A DNA stretch of 64,000 nt from Silene conica (lineage: Eukaryota > Streptophyta > Magnoliopsida > Caryophyllales > Caryophyllaceae), in contig CM055319.2 in NCBI GenBank assembly GCA_029255685.2, forward strand, positions 39,504,530-39,568,529. The letters are read 5' to 3'. The notes under the pieces are model-generated. The model did no database searches. It worked only from the letters and a program-made list of their open reading frames with translations, and had not been told where the DNA came from. Below, in pieces: positions 22,481-34,200 of this stretch; position 1 is the first letter of the stretch, and every line of letters begins with the position of its first letter. A program made the translations under genes and the position numbers.

Positions 22481-22905
22481 GCCCGATTACTTGCAATGCG
22501 ATCACTTCCACATCAAACTATGAGGTCATTACCACATCCCCCACTTTGGAGCCTACACCTATTCATGCTTTCACACCTCCGCCCCATATTGGGAGCAATA
22601 TGGAGGACATTTTTGTTTCACCTTTTGCAGGAAGCGGTTTGGGGAAGCAAGGGGAGCAAGGAGGAAAACCTAAGGTCGTGGAGGCTATTATACAAAGAGG
22701 AGGACTTGGGTGTTTAAGCTACCAAGAGGATGGTGACCCGGACGAGGTTGATAAGGAGGAGAAGGAGAAAATGGATGAAGCCAAAGGAAGTGATCCGTCA
22801 CATATGCTTTGTGACGGAGTGGAGACGTGTTTCATGATTAAGGCAAATACGGTGGAGACTGCGACATATAGCCAAAAGCCGTGGTCCGAGATTTTCCGCG
22901 GATGA
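22477..22905 (+). CDS. 142-residue ORF after D2 protease
   Basis: Its ATG overlaps the protease stop in an ATGA, in another frame. The product starts MSPITCNAITSTSNYEV. It has a Pro/Thr-rich first third, then an acidic Lys/Glu stretch (DPDEVDKEEKEKMDEAK) and ends WSEIFRG. I recognise no RT, RNase H or integrase motif. In related elements the RT begins around here; the sequence may be the remnant of the protease-RT linker or a replaced 3' region. Expression is unproven and no function is assigned. Confidence 0.35.
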   Translation: MSPITCNAITSTSNYEVITTSPTLEPTPIHAFTPPPHIGSNMEDIFVSPFAGSGLGKQGEQGGKPKVVEAIIQRGGLGCLSYQEDGDPDEVDKEEKEKMDEAKGSDPSHMLCDGVETCFMIKANTVETATYSQKPWSEIFRG

Positions 22906-24341
22906 GTTCTTTGAGTTTTGAGTTTTAAGACAATTAAGACTTTTATTTTCACTTTTGCATTAGTTTTAGACAATTTTTCGCTTTTGTTGTTTGGTTGAGA
23001 CATTTAGACTTGAGTTTCTGGTTTTTGCGCATGTTTTGGGCGCATTTATGATGTTTTACAGGTTTGTGGGAGGTTAACTCGGTTAAAACGAGTTAACTTC
23101 GAGAAGAAAAAGGGAGCACTGCACAGGAAGCATGGTCGACCGACCAAGACCCTGCAGCACAGAAGTTCCTCTGTACAGTCACACAGTCGGTCGACCTGCT
23201 TCATCAGTCGGTCGACCTATGTACCTGTAGCAGCCTGCTCGTGTTGGTTCTGGGAAGTATTCAAGCGTAATAGGGAGTCCTCTCCTTACTCTATTCTTTA
23301 TGCTTCCAGTTTTTCCTCCCATTTCTCAAAATTTTCGAATATTATTTATAACCCAAAACATCATTAATCCCCGAAAAAGGGTTTTCTTCGTCTCTCTTTT
23401 TCAGGTTCTTGGAGTGGCACTGTTGGCCACCGAAACCTCCTAAGCTTACGCTGGTTTGGGAAGGTTTCCATTGCGCTAAAAACCCGGTGAGTTCCTTCCA
23501 TGTTTCCTTGTTTTTGTTTTTTTGCATTTTCCTTTATTTCATAAACCTTTACTTATGCTAATGCACAATGGGGACATTGTGCGGTTTGGTTTGGGGAATG
23601 GTTTTGTGTCACATGCATTGTTCCACTGTTTTTTGTCACACGTGTATTGCATTTATGTCTTGCATTGTTCTTTTTTTAATTTCCTTGCATATACAAAAGA
23701 AAAATTCAAAAAAAAAAAAAATAAGAAAAATTCAAAAATTTCAAAAAAAATGCACGTTTATTTTAGCATATAGGCCGCGTCGGAACGAGAGTATTTCAAT
23801 GATGATTTTGCAATTTTCACATGTTTATGCCTATACCTTGCCTTGTTAATATGTTTTTGTATTACAGTCTTATTCATATCTATGAGTTTTTGTCAAACAA
23901 ATTGCCTTTCTTGAAACTTGACTTGTACCTTGACAAGCTACTATACATTCTAAGTTTTAAAGCTTATTTCTGGTTTCATTAATAACCAGTTTTCTAGGAT
24001 GTGAGTAGTATTCTCTTTGAAACATGTTACATCAATATGCATAAACATGAACATGAATTGTTATATACCTATATGGTATCTTGTTTTGTGAGTCTTGTTA
24101 CGTGCACTTGAGGTCCCCTATTTTATTTTACCCATAAGCCTACATAACAAACCACATCCTATACTTAGCCTACCCTACCAAGCTAGTATTTTTGGTTGAT
24201 GGAAATTTTTTGAGGCACTTTGGTTTTGTATGTCCTCATGAGAAAGAGAAAGAAAAAAACAGAAAAACCAAAAAAAGAAAGAAAGAAAAACTGAAAAAAG
24301 TCGAAAAAGAAAAATCACTACGAGGCAGTCGACCGACCGCA
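22906..24341 (+). other. non-coding 3' interior of D2, left of the CACTA insertion
   Basis: No ORF of note. It contains GTCGACCGACC words at about 23133-23218 and a stretch from 23411 (AGTGGCACTGTTGGCCACC) matching D1 from 10303. The match continues to the CACTA insertion at 24341 and resumes at 43119. Confidence 0.7.
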
Positions 24342-24360
24342 CACTAGAACCGAAATGACA

Positions 24361-24449
24361 TACGGCCACGGTTAAAAAAGGCATATGGCTACGGTTGTGT
24401 AACCGTAGCAAATCAGAGGTTAGCCTTAGGTACTAGAGAAATGGCTACG
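24361..24449. repeat. left subterminal repeats of the CACTA element
   Basis: Copies of GGCCACGGTT, GGCTACGGTTGTGTAACCGTAGC and related inverted units, cut at 24449 by the J insertion. In CACTA elements such motifs are transposase-binding sites. Confidence 0.75.
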
Positions 24450-25537
24450 TGTAACACCCCGATTTATTAAGGAGTCTTTAGCAAGACATCCTCAGTAAAT
24501 ATAGCTGTTACCATCTCGGAATATCCGAGGTAGTGCATAACAAAGTAAATCAAACCAAAGTACTTTATATAAAAACTGATAAATTTTAAACTTTGATGTT
24601 ACAAATACTACACAGCGGAAACTAAAGTACAACTGATAACTTCGAAGTATGTGATCTAAATCTAAGTCGGTCCGTCCAAGTGCTCACGCCATCCCATGCT
24701 CCCACAGCACCGTCTTTCCTGTCAAGTACTGCTGCCCATCACGGATCATCACAGGTGTCACACGAATACACAAGGTCAACCACGAGGTTGAGTAGGTAAA
24801 ATAAACAACACATAAACAACAATAGAACTGACACTTCCTCCATCTCCATATCATTCAATCAACCACTCCACCTCTATCACACCACACCTTCCATCACAGC
24901 TCACCTTCCATCACACCATTCCTCCATCACACCTTTCCTCCATGGCCATATCACAAGTCCCATATCACAAGACCCATATCACAAGACCCATTTCACAAAC
25001 CCCGTTCACCACAATAATCAATAATAAACAATCACAGTATATCCATAATTAAATATATTAAGCATGCAGTGAGTAATCTCATGTCATAACACAACCACAA
25101 CATTAATATCCCCTACCTCAATTGCGGAATGACAACTGACCAGCTGCTAGTAATGTCCCAAGCGGAAACCGTCACCTAAACATATATTATATAACGATTA
25201 TTAACCCCTAACCTAGAATAGTAAGGATTCCAAACATAGTAACTTTCTGACAGTGGAAAGTTTCCTGTAATAGAAACTTTCCGAAATAGCAACCTTGCCC
25301 CAGAATTACAACACCACAAAATTATTGATCATGTTCTCCTTTATTAAACTTAACCACATATAAATAATTGTCACAATATAATACCTCAAAGTTACTCATA
25401 ACCAAATACATTAATTAACCATAAAACATTATTAACAAGTTAGCATATACTAATAATCAATCATTAACACAAGTACTTTAATAAGAATAAACAACTTACT
25501 AGCTAACACCAATATGAACGTTTCAAAACAACAAATA

Positions 25538-25538
25538 C

Positions 25539-25601
<63 letters not shown>
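25538..25601. repeat. (TAA)n microsatellite
   Basis: About 21 TAA units just before AAAGGATTCTAAC. The same tract after LINE copies lies at 29662-29720 and 36763-36842, and in the J-like LTR at 57122-57152. Confidence 0.95.
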
Positions 25602-25603
<2 letters not shown>

Positions 25604-25773
25604 GGATTCTAACAACAATAATTAATAATAATATAGTTATATTATTAACAACAAACAAAAGACACCACAAACGACATGTTTAAAACACCAACCGAAATAC
25701 CATCTCCCAAAAACGCAACAACCAGCCCCCACCTCGACAAACTCCTTCTCCATCAACATCAGCCACTCCTAGC

Positions 25774-28700
25774 GAATGGCGATTTCGAGCGTTATTAGGG
25801 CTTCTTAGGGTTCCTTCACCGGTTACTGGCTGTCATCGTTTCTCACCACCAAGCAATGCCTCAACGACGCCGGTGTTCTCTTAACGGTGCCCCTCTCGTC
25901 GTCGGCGTGTGGTAGGGTGGCGGTTTAGATCGTTTTCCGGTAAGTACCTTTTTCAAGCGTTATTCTCGTTTACGTCGCCGGAGATTGTCGTCTGTAACCT
26001 CACTCACCGACGGTAACCTCATGTTGCCGCCGTAAACAAAGTCCCAGTGACGGTTACCTCACGTTGCCGGCACTTCACCGTGAGTGGTGGTTTTCCTTTT
26101 TGCGTTTACGATTCCGGTTTTCTGCGTGGTAACCGTTTACGGCTTCTGTTTTATGAGGTGTTCGTGGTGGTAGTTTAGCCGGCAGGTCGTGTCTGCGGTC
26201 TCCGACGTTCCTGTCGGCGCAGGTGGTCGCTGGAGTGTGCTCCCGGTTTTTGTTGCAGGGTTGTGTTCGTGGTGGTTAGGGTTGTGGGGTTCTAGTGACT
26301 GCGGTCAGGGAGTCCTTAGTTCGGTGTGGTTTTGACGAGGGTAGTTGCTGCGGTATCCTATCAGCGGGTCTAGGATTTGTGGCGGCTGTCCTTTTTATTT
26401 TATTTTCCAATAGGTTTCGCGTGGGCATCGCGGTGTTTCGTGACGGTAGGTCGGTCGTGCGTAAGGGTAATGACCAACATTGAAAAGTACCATTGTCCTT
26501 TTGTGGGACTTTCGGGATGTCAAGATGGTCGTGGTAATGGCCTTAAAAAAGCACCCATGCTCACTCATTTGCGGGATCGGCACTGTTCCGGTGATGCTCA
26601 GGTTATTACTCGACAATCGCTTGCTTCTGTGTCTATTTTTGAAGAGGCTGAGAGTACCTTTCGTCGTATGGGTATTTGGTTATGTGGGGTTTGTTTAAAA
26701 ATACATGCCCATGGTAAGCGTTTTCTGCATGGGGATGGGTCTATTATTGAGGCTCCCGATTCGGGTGATGGGGTTGTCTCTTTCGTTCTTTATGACTTTC
26801 CTAGGCCGTCTGATCCCAAACCACTTTTGCTTTCTGAGGGTGTTAATCAGGAGGTGGTGGGTGGTTTTACTATTACTTCTCTTGATCGTTTGTTGTCTAA
26901 GGGGTTGAGAACAGTGAAGTCGATCCCCCCTCGGTGTCGTCTTGGTTTTTCTAGGGTTCTTAAAGGGGCCCTTGATGCTGTGATCCGTTCTCCTTCTGAT
27001 CTCTCATCTTGGGTTGCCTTGCTGGTTTTACCCCTTTGTATTCTCAAGACTTTCTCTCCGCGGAGTAGTCGTGAGTGTCGTGCCGTTGTCCGGCGTCAGC
27101 GGCAGGAGGAGAGTATTTCGAGTGCCATTTGCTCTTGGGGTGTGCCCGGTGGTATGTTGCAGGTCCTGCAGGATACCTTAGCTGCGTCCTCACCCTCTTT
27201 TCGGTTTGATGAGGAGCAAGACTTGGGAGATGCTAATGTTAAGCAGTGTCGGAGAAAGATTTGTGATGGTCATTATACCGCTGCGGTACATGTCCTATCA
27301 TCTTCTGGAGTTGCCCCTTACAATACGGCTACTCTCGCGGCTTTGGCTGAGAAGCACCCCATCGTCCCTTCCCCTGTTTTGCCTTCTCGATCTGTGGGTC
27401 ATCCTCCTCTTGTGGCCTCTGTCTTGGCTGTCCTGGGGATGATTCAGGGATTTCCGCGTGGTACTTCATGTGGTAAGGATGGTTTTCGTGCTCAGCATCT
27501 TTTGGATTATTTGAGTGGTGCTGCGGCTGCCGTCTCCGATGAGTTGCTGACTTCTATCACTGGGGTGGTTAACCTCTTTCTTGAGGGACGGTGTTCGCTG
27601 GTTCTTGGGGAGTACATCGCGAGTGCGCCGCTGACCCCGCTTGTTAAGCCGGGTGGTGGTATCCGCCCTATTGCCGTGGGAACGATTTGGAGGCGCCTTG
27701 TATCCAAGGTTAGTGCTTTTTTGATTGGTCCAGCTTTGAGTGGTTATTTTGATGGGCTTCAGTTTGGGGTAGGTGTTTCTGGAGGGAGCGAGGCTATCCT
27801 GCATGCCTTAAACCGTTTGGTTGAGAGTCGGGGTAATGAGGTGGGTCTTTCTATGTTGTTGGTTGATTTCAAGAATGCTTTCAACATGGTCGATAGGGAG
27901 GTCATGTTGCGTGAGGTGCGTAGTCGTTGCCCCGCGCTATCTGGGTGGGTTGAGTTTTGCTATTCTCGTCCAGCGCGTTTATATTATGGTGAGCATAGTT
28001 TATGGTCCTGCCAGGGTGTTCAGCAGGGTGATCCTTTGGGCCCTCTGCTCTTTTCTCTGGTTTTACACACTTTGATTTGTAAGATTCGTGATACTTTTGA
28101 CTTGAGTTTTCAAGCATGGTATCTAGATGATGGTACCATTGTCGGGGACACCGTTATTGTGGGGAATGTTCTGGGGATGATTATGGAGGACGGACCACGT
28201 TTGGGCCTCCATCTTAATATTGGGAAGACCGAGGTTTTTTGGCCTTCTGACGACCCCAGGAGCTGGGATTCTGGTGTTTTCCCCCCTGATATTGCTCGGC
28301 CACAACGTGGGGTCACTGTCCTTGGTGGCTCGGTGAGTGTGTGCCTGGAATTTTGTAGTGAGGTCGTGATGGGTAGAGTGACTCGGACAATTGGGCTCAT
28401 GAACTCCGTCTCTCTGATTGATGATCCGCAATGTGAGCTTCTCTTGCTCCGGGCCTGCACAGGTATTTCGAAGCTTTACTTTGCTCTGCGTACTTGCTCC
28501 CCTGTAGCTATCGGGGTCGCTGCACCTCTTTTTGACGCGGCCTTGCGCTCTCATCTAGAGCGTATCGTCACTGCTTCTGGACCGGGTTTCGGTGACTGGC
28601 AATGGTGGCTTGCCACTCTCCCCTTTTCATTCGGTGGGCTTGGTGTGTACACAGCGGGTGACGTCATTCACTATGCTTTTCTAGCTTCTCGGTTACAGTC

Positions 28701-29661
28701 TGCGGCTTTACAGGATCGGCTTCTTCAGGCTTCGGGTGTCCATGACCCCGGACCATCGTTTCAGTCAGCTGTGGATGCTTTTGCTACGGTTTCGGATTCT
28801 GACCTATTGGGCAACCCTAGTGAGATCGCTGCCACCAAACTTATGAAAAAATTGGCAGATGTTTATTTCACGAGGGTTGTTGCTTCGGCGGAGTCGGATT
28901 TCTCTTTGACCCCTCGTCAGGTTGTGCTTTGGAAGTCTCAGCTGGGAGGCTGCTCATCTGATTGGTTGTGGGTTGTCCCTATTACTGGGTTAGGACAGAC
29001 TATGAACAGTAGGACTTACCGGTGTGTGCTCAGCTATCGTTTGGGTGTTCCGCTGTTTCCGGTGTCGTTGCGTTGCTCGGCTTGCTCTCGGGTTTTTGAT
29101 GGAGATATTTTTGGGGATCATGCTGTCTCTTGCGTTAGTGCTGTTGGTGTCAAACATCGGCATAACCTTGTTCGTGATACTCTTTTGGATATCTGTTACC
29201 AGTCGGGGATCTCTACTGGTCGGGAGGTTGATATTGGGTTGCTCGATGCTGCGGGTGGGTCCTTGCGGCCAACAGATTTGCTGCTCTATTCTTGGGACAG
29301 GGGGCGCGATGTTTGTGTGGATTGTGTTGGGTCCTCTCCTTTGACTCAGTCGGGCATGGCAGATTTTGTACCAGGCGGGGTGGTGGTTGATGCAGCTCGG
29401 AGGAAGTGCGCCAAGTATAGGGACTTGTGCGTCGGGCATGGTTATGGCTTCTTGCCTTTCTCATTCTCTTCTTTGGGAGAATTAGGGGAAGATGCTGTTT
29501 CCTTGCTCAAGCGGATTCAGAAGTTTTCTGTGTCCCAGGATGCCGGATCGCGGACCGCTGCTTTTATTTTTACTCGCCTTAGTTTTGCTATTGCTAAGGG
29601 AGTGGGCGCCCAGCTAGTTTCACGGGTGCCCACCAATTTCATGTAATTTTACCTAAATTTT

Positions 29662-29720
<59 letters not shown>
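25774..29720 (+). mobile_element. non-LTR retrotransposon with restriction-like endonuclease, apparently full length
   Basis: About 3.95 kb. A roughly 700-base GC-rich leader (25774-26469) precedes one long ORF (26470-29646), a 16-base 3' UTR and a (TAA)n tail. It is inserted in the J 3' LTR and flanked by a direct repeat of roughly 236 bases, from the (TAA)n tract to CCTAGC (25538-25773 and 29662-29892; about 6 differences in the last 172 bases). I read this as an unusually long target duplication. There is no apurinic-type endonuclease domain; the nuclease is at the C-terminus. A 5'-truncated relative (35966-36842) sits in the other LTR. Confidence 0.8.
26470..29646 (+). CDS. reverse transcriptase with N-terminal zinc finger and C-terminal restriction-like endonuclease
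   Basis: 1,058 residues from the first ATG; an in-frame stop lies at 26371 and no earlier ATG intervenes. Residues 9-39 form a Cys/His finger (C9, C17, H33, H38). The reverse transcriptase spans roughly 340-650, with VDFKNAFNMVDR (465-476), QGVQQGDPLGPLLFS (515-529) and catalytic WYLDDG (550-555). The C-terminus has a CCHC knuckle (C869, C872, H884, C888), then RHNLVRD (897-903), RPTDLLL (933-939) and DVCVD (947-951), which fit the PD-(D/E)XK nuclease of R2/R4-type LINEs. Such proteins nick DNA and reverse-transcribe their own RNA at the nick. The frame is free of stops. Angiosperm LINEs are mostly L1 or RTE with a different nuclease, so the clade needs a phylogeny. Confidence 0.85.
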   Translation: MTNIEKYHCPFVGLSGCQDGRGNGLKKAPMLTHLRDRHCSGDAQVITRQSLASVSIFEEAESTFRRMGIWLCGVCLKIHAHGKRFLHGDGSIIEAPDSGDGVVSFVLYDFPRPSDPKPLLLSEGVNQEVVGGFTITSLDRLLSKGLRTVKSIPPRCRLGFSRVLKGALDAVIRSPSDLSSWVALLVLPLCILKTFSPRSSRECRAVVRRQRQEESISSAICSWGVPGGMLQVLQDTLAASSPSFRFDEEQDLGDANVKQCRRKICDGHYTAAVHVLSSSGVAPYNTATLAALAEKHPIVPSPVLPSRSVGHPPLVASVLAVLGMIQGFPRGTSCGKDGFRAQHLLDYLSGAAAAVSDELLTSITGVVNLFLEGRCSLVLGEYIASAPLTPLVKPGGGIRPIAVGTIWRRLVSKVSAFLIGPALSGYFDGLQFGVGVSGGSEAILHALNRLVESRGNEVGLSMLLVDFKNAFNMVDREVMLREVRSRCPALSGWVEFCYSRPARLYYGEHSLWSCQGVQQGDPLGPLLFSLVLHTLICKIRDTFDLSFQAWYLDDGTIVGDTVIVGNVLGMIMEDGPRLGLHLNIGKTEVFWPSDDPRSWDSGVFPPDIARPQRGVTVLGGSVSVCLEFCSEVVMGRVTRTIGLMNSVSLIDDPQCELLLLRACTGISKLYFALRTCSPVAIGVAAPLFDAALRSHLERIVTASGPGFGDWQWWLATLPFSFGGLGVYTAGDVIHYAFLASRLQSAALQDRLLQASGVHDPGPSFQSAVDAFATVSDSDLLGNPSEIAATKLMKKLADVYFTRVVASAESDFSLTPRQVVLWKSQLGGCSSDWLWVVPITGLGQTMNSRTYRCVLSYRLGVPLFPVSLRCSACSRVFDGDIFGDHAVSCVSAVGVKHRHNLVRDTLLDICYQSGISTGREVDIGLLDAAGGSLRPTDLLLYSWDRGRDVCVDCVGSSPLTQSGMADFVPGGVVVDAARRKCAKYRDLCVGHGYGFLPFSFSSLGELGEDAVSLLKRIQKFSVSQDAGSRTAAFIFTRLSFAIAKGVGAQLVSRVPTNFM

Positions 29721-29722
<2 letters not shown>

Positions 29723-30836
29723 GGATTCTAACAACAATAATTAATAATAATATAGTTATATTATTAACAACAAACAAAGGACACCACAAACGACATGTTT
29801 AAAACACCAAACGAAATACCATCTCCCCAAAACGCAACAACCAGCCCCCACCTCGGCAAACGCCTTCTCCATCAACATCAGCCACCCCTAGCCTCGCCAG
29901 AAACACTACCAGGCTCGCCACTGAGTCCTGGTGGTTCCTGGAAGGTCAGTGGTTGTTGTCGACACCACCCGCACGACCGACTACAACCCACCGAACCCGC
30001 TGTCACAACCCTGCTCCATTTATTTACATATCAGACCCCAAAACGAAACCCACTCGATTAGCAGGTACAACCACCCTAAACCACCGTGACTACCACCATA
30101 TAGACCTCCTAATTACCATAAATTTAACTACCCTATTACTCAAACCAATCGCGAAAAGAAGAAGCATCGAAATCACACGCAACCCCATGTGTTCTGTACT
30201 CTGTTTTTACAGCGTTTGTAACCAACTCAGACACGGTGATAAAACACCACATACGACGGTCAACGATGGTGAAAGACGACTCCAAACTAACCCAAACACG
30301 ACTACTAAACTTCATAATTCAACTTTAGGCAAAGATCAGGAACTAATCCAATGACTTACACATTTAAAACTGACGAAATTAACGCAAGAAAGCAGAGAAA
30401 ACAACATAGTTCATGTGGGTGTACCTCCTTTCTCGCGTGAACAACCACCCTTGGCACCCTCTTGACCATCGTGTGAACCCCTCTCTCTACTCTTGGATGT
30501 GGCGGCTGCGAAAGGGGTGAAGTGGTTGTGTCTCGAATAGGGTTGGAATAGGGTTTTGGGAGGCGTTAAAAGAGGTGGCAGCGTGAAAGTGAGATGTTGT
30601 GTTTTGATTATTTCAGAATGTCGATATATGGGCTGTTTAGTTTTGCACGCGAAACGAGGCCTGCTCAAGTACTTACAACTTGTTCTATTAACTAATACTC
30701 AACCCGACATTACACTAATAATATATATAATATAAAACACGCGTTCAATAATTTAATTATCGAATATATACGCTCAAATATTATCAACACGTTAATATAA
30801 AATAAATTAATTATCGATAAAATATGAGGTATTACA

Positions 30837-31210
30837 ATCTTTCCTCCTTAAAATGAACTTCGTCCCGAAGTTCACCATCCCGTTGACAACAAATTGGTCA
30901 CTAAGCACGTAACGAACACAAAATGTGACACCACGTAACATCAAAACTAATAAAAGTTCTTTAAAATACGGTGGTTACATTCTACCCTCGTTAAGAAAAC
31001 TTTGTCCCCAAAGTTTAACGTATAACTTTATTATATGATACTTCACGAAACACAATAAAATCCATAGCATAAGTAATCAGGTTATCGAGTATATGCAAAC
31101 AATCACGACATACCAATTAGTCGTGCCATAACAACTAGCTACATCATAAAATTATTAAGATTTTACAATCCTATTCTCCTTAAAACATGGTTACGTCCTC
31201 GTAACCCTAT
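30837..31210. repeat. three polypurine-tract/hairpin modules beside the J 3' LTR
   Basis: Each module reads, on the plus strand, TTACA, a pyrimidine run, then a short hairpin with a TCC or TCCC centre: GAACTTCG/CGAAGTTC (30855-30873), AAACTTTG/CAAAGTTT (30997-31016), GGTTACG/CGTAACC (31189-31206). Stem sequence differs in all three but pairing is kept. The first is the true LTR boundary and polypurine tract; the other two look like copies of it. Confidence 0.8.
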
Positions 31211-34200
31211 TATAAAATTTCCAGCCAAATACTCCGTCTCATAAAAACCTTACTCCAAGCAACAAAGTATAGTATTCTCATTGTCGAACCTAAGACCAAA
31301 GACAAGGGGTGAGTGAACTGGTGGAATAAACCGCGAAACCATATTTCCATCTCAATATCGATTTCGAACTCATAAAATATAACTCAATAACCATGGTCAC
31401 TCTAGACCATACATAACTCGGCACAAAGGCCCCATATCTCAATAATAGCACCCAATCTCAATCTCCATCTCAATATCAGTATCAATATCGTCAAGGTTCA
31501 CAAAACCACGCTCAGCACTTAAAGTATGAACTTTAAGCTTCTCACCCGCAAGTTACGGTCAAAGAGAACGATAAAGAAAATGCAACACCAATCATACACA
31601 ATCCAAAATATCAATCCCCTGTAACCCGTATACTAGGATTCGGTCTTAAACAAGCAATATAAAGATTCTCAATTAGACATACCGCGTGTTCATTCGTAAC
31701 ACAATCAAACTACTATCAATATGCATATATTGCAAGAACAAATTTCCATCTGTAAACTAGCCAAATGCTCACATTCCCGCACGAATATAAGTGAGATTAA
31801 CATCAGTATTCCACACCAGGGTCAACTATAAAATCAAATGATTGGGTACCTTAAATCTATACTTTATATCTCATACTTTTATCCTCCTTATAGCACAACC
31901 AACTCTCACAATAAAAGCACAATCGGTGACACATAACATATGTATACTACTATACATTCAATAATATTTACAATACTAATTCCTCAATAATTAGCAACAT
32001 ATAATTAGTCGTCATACATGTCAGGTTGAATGAAGATTGAGGCACATAGACCCCGGCAAATCAATGAGTACTTATACATATATCCCCAAACAAGACTAAA
32101 ATAATAGGTTCGGTAGAATCATGTTACGCAGTAAAACAGAATCAGAGTAGCTAACACTTATACCCTTGAAATTTTTACACAAGGTTAACATACTTACGCC
32201 CATGTAGACGCTCAACAAACTCATAGTTCTTAATTGACAGATTAGAACATTCCATGTTCATAAACATACTAGAGAAGCAAGATCATATTTTAGAAAAGAC
32301 ATAAGGCAAGATTAACTAACGTAATTAAACATGGAGCATTAACATATTTCACAAGACGTACACCAATCATAGACTAACAAGATCGCTTAACATTCCTAGA
32401 TATCAATAAGTTAAAATCACTTAGGTACATTTCCATCTACTCACATTACATCATTTATCATGAAACGGGTAATATAAATGACTTGCAAATTAAGAGGTTT
32501 ATATAGTATGCAACAATTAAACATTCGGGCAGGATTTCATCAATGCGTAACTACAGAATTTTTCATGTTGCAATCACTATAATTATCAAAACATCAAGCA
32601 TTATCATGGATAATCATCACTTTGAAAACGTTTTGAAACTTTTGAAACATTATAGTGGTAATTTGTGACAATTTATAAATACGATCCAAAAGACCATATT
32701 ACAAGCTAAAGATCGGAACAAGACTACATAGAGACATTCTGACTCTTCTTTACTAAAAGATTGTTCTTCTAGTTCATGACTTATGAAAATTTTAACAATT
32801 AAAGTAAACAAATTCACAAGATTAGTACCTCCATAAATCACATGTCAACCAAATACTAATTCAATACGTTGTGATTAGATTTTAAACGCAGCAATATGCA
32901 ATTCAATTTATGGCATAACAATATACAAAAAAATAAAATTTGAAAGATTATAATCGCAGGGAACTAGTCAAAGATATACCATTAATATACGTAAGAACAT
33001 CAACGAGATTCACATTGTTCAAAATAATCAAAATTACGTATAACAATTAGATTGTCATGCTAATAAGTTACCAGTTAAATTTCATTCTACCCCTTGTCAA
33101 TACTCTTCTCTGATAAACATGATTTTGACATCACATACGAACATCACATCATTATTTTGAGGTCATATCACTAGAAAGTAAGAGCGTCAGTATAATCAAA
33201 ACTATTTTATATATAAAAAAAAAGCAAGAATACGTTATTATTTAGTAAGGTGCATATTCTTATCATACGCCTACTATTCATGTTACTAATGCCATAACAA
33301 GATATCACATGGTCACATCACATATTTCGCATTTGGTTAAACTTTTATATGATACTTACACAACTCACAATTTCACCAATTAAACCTTATGCCACAACTT
33401 ACAAAAATCATAATTAAATAACTCCTTAGCTAACGTGCGAGCGATTATAGTTTTATAGAAAAGATAAAGAATTAGCTATTCATAGGGAAAAAAAAATCGA
33501 ATACATATCTCAAAAGGATTATTTATAATAACATTTACAACTCAATTGGTTTGGACATGAACTTTACAGCAATTCATCGGAAAATTGGGTAACTAGCAAA
33601 AATCACAATTAAATAACGACTCGATAAGATTTTACATGGCTTATCATTTTGAAAACGTGAACGAATGTTCTAAACAGTGGAGTTGAAATTATACATAAAA
33701 AGTAAACACGTTTTATAAGACGTCCTTAACAAAAAGATGGGTCAAAACGGAACTGTGAAATAACAATCTGACCACTATCAACTAAAAGATTTATTTCTCC
33801 CAAAATGTAACTCCTATTAACATGAAACCAAAAGCATTGTAAAACCAACCTAGAAGGTTATCATACAAACCAGATAACATTCTGAAAATTTATTAAAATT
33901 TTGGTTCCTTTGCAATTCCACATTACTACATCGAAACTCAACCTTTCTTATTCCAAAACACGTTGACAATCATTTGAAGCATAGACATCACTCTGTACCA
34001 CATTTACATTCGTTCCTCATTTCAATTGTAGTTGTCATCTAAAACACAGTAAAGATTTCGAAACTTAAAATAGGATCAACTAAATAACTTGATGGTTATA
34101 CATGTGTATCTAAATAAGTTAGTTTCTACCATCGCACAATCACAACTTATCCAAGTACGAAAATATAAACTAGGGACTACTACGTATCCCTTATTGATGA

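Larger units (their letters stand above)
24450..30836 (-). repeat. 3' LTR of J, containing a full-length LINE
   Basis: Homologous to 34864-37944 on both sides of the LINE. It contains short repeats of CCCATATCACAAGA around 24940-25010 and a (TAA)n tract at 25538-25601. A 236-base stretch ending CCTAGC occurs twice, once before the LINE (25538-25773) and once after it (29662-29892). Confidence 0.85.

Noticed and set aside
26377..26469. 31-residue extension of the LINE ORF
   Set aside because: It starts with TTG; the first ATG after the in-frame stop at 26371 is at 26470.
28110..28554. Long minus-strand ORFs within the LINE
   Set aside because: They are shadows of the plus-strand RT frame in G/C-rich third positions.
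29795..30354. Plus-strand ORFs in the J LTR after the LINE
   Set aside because: They have no recognisable domain, and the homologous LTR at 36915-37458 has them broken by indels.
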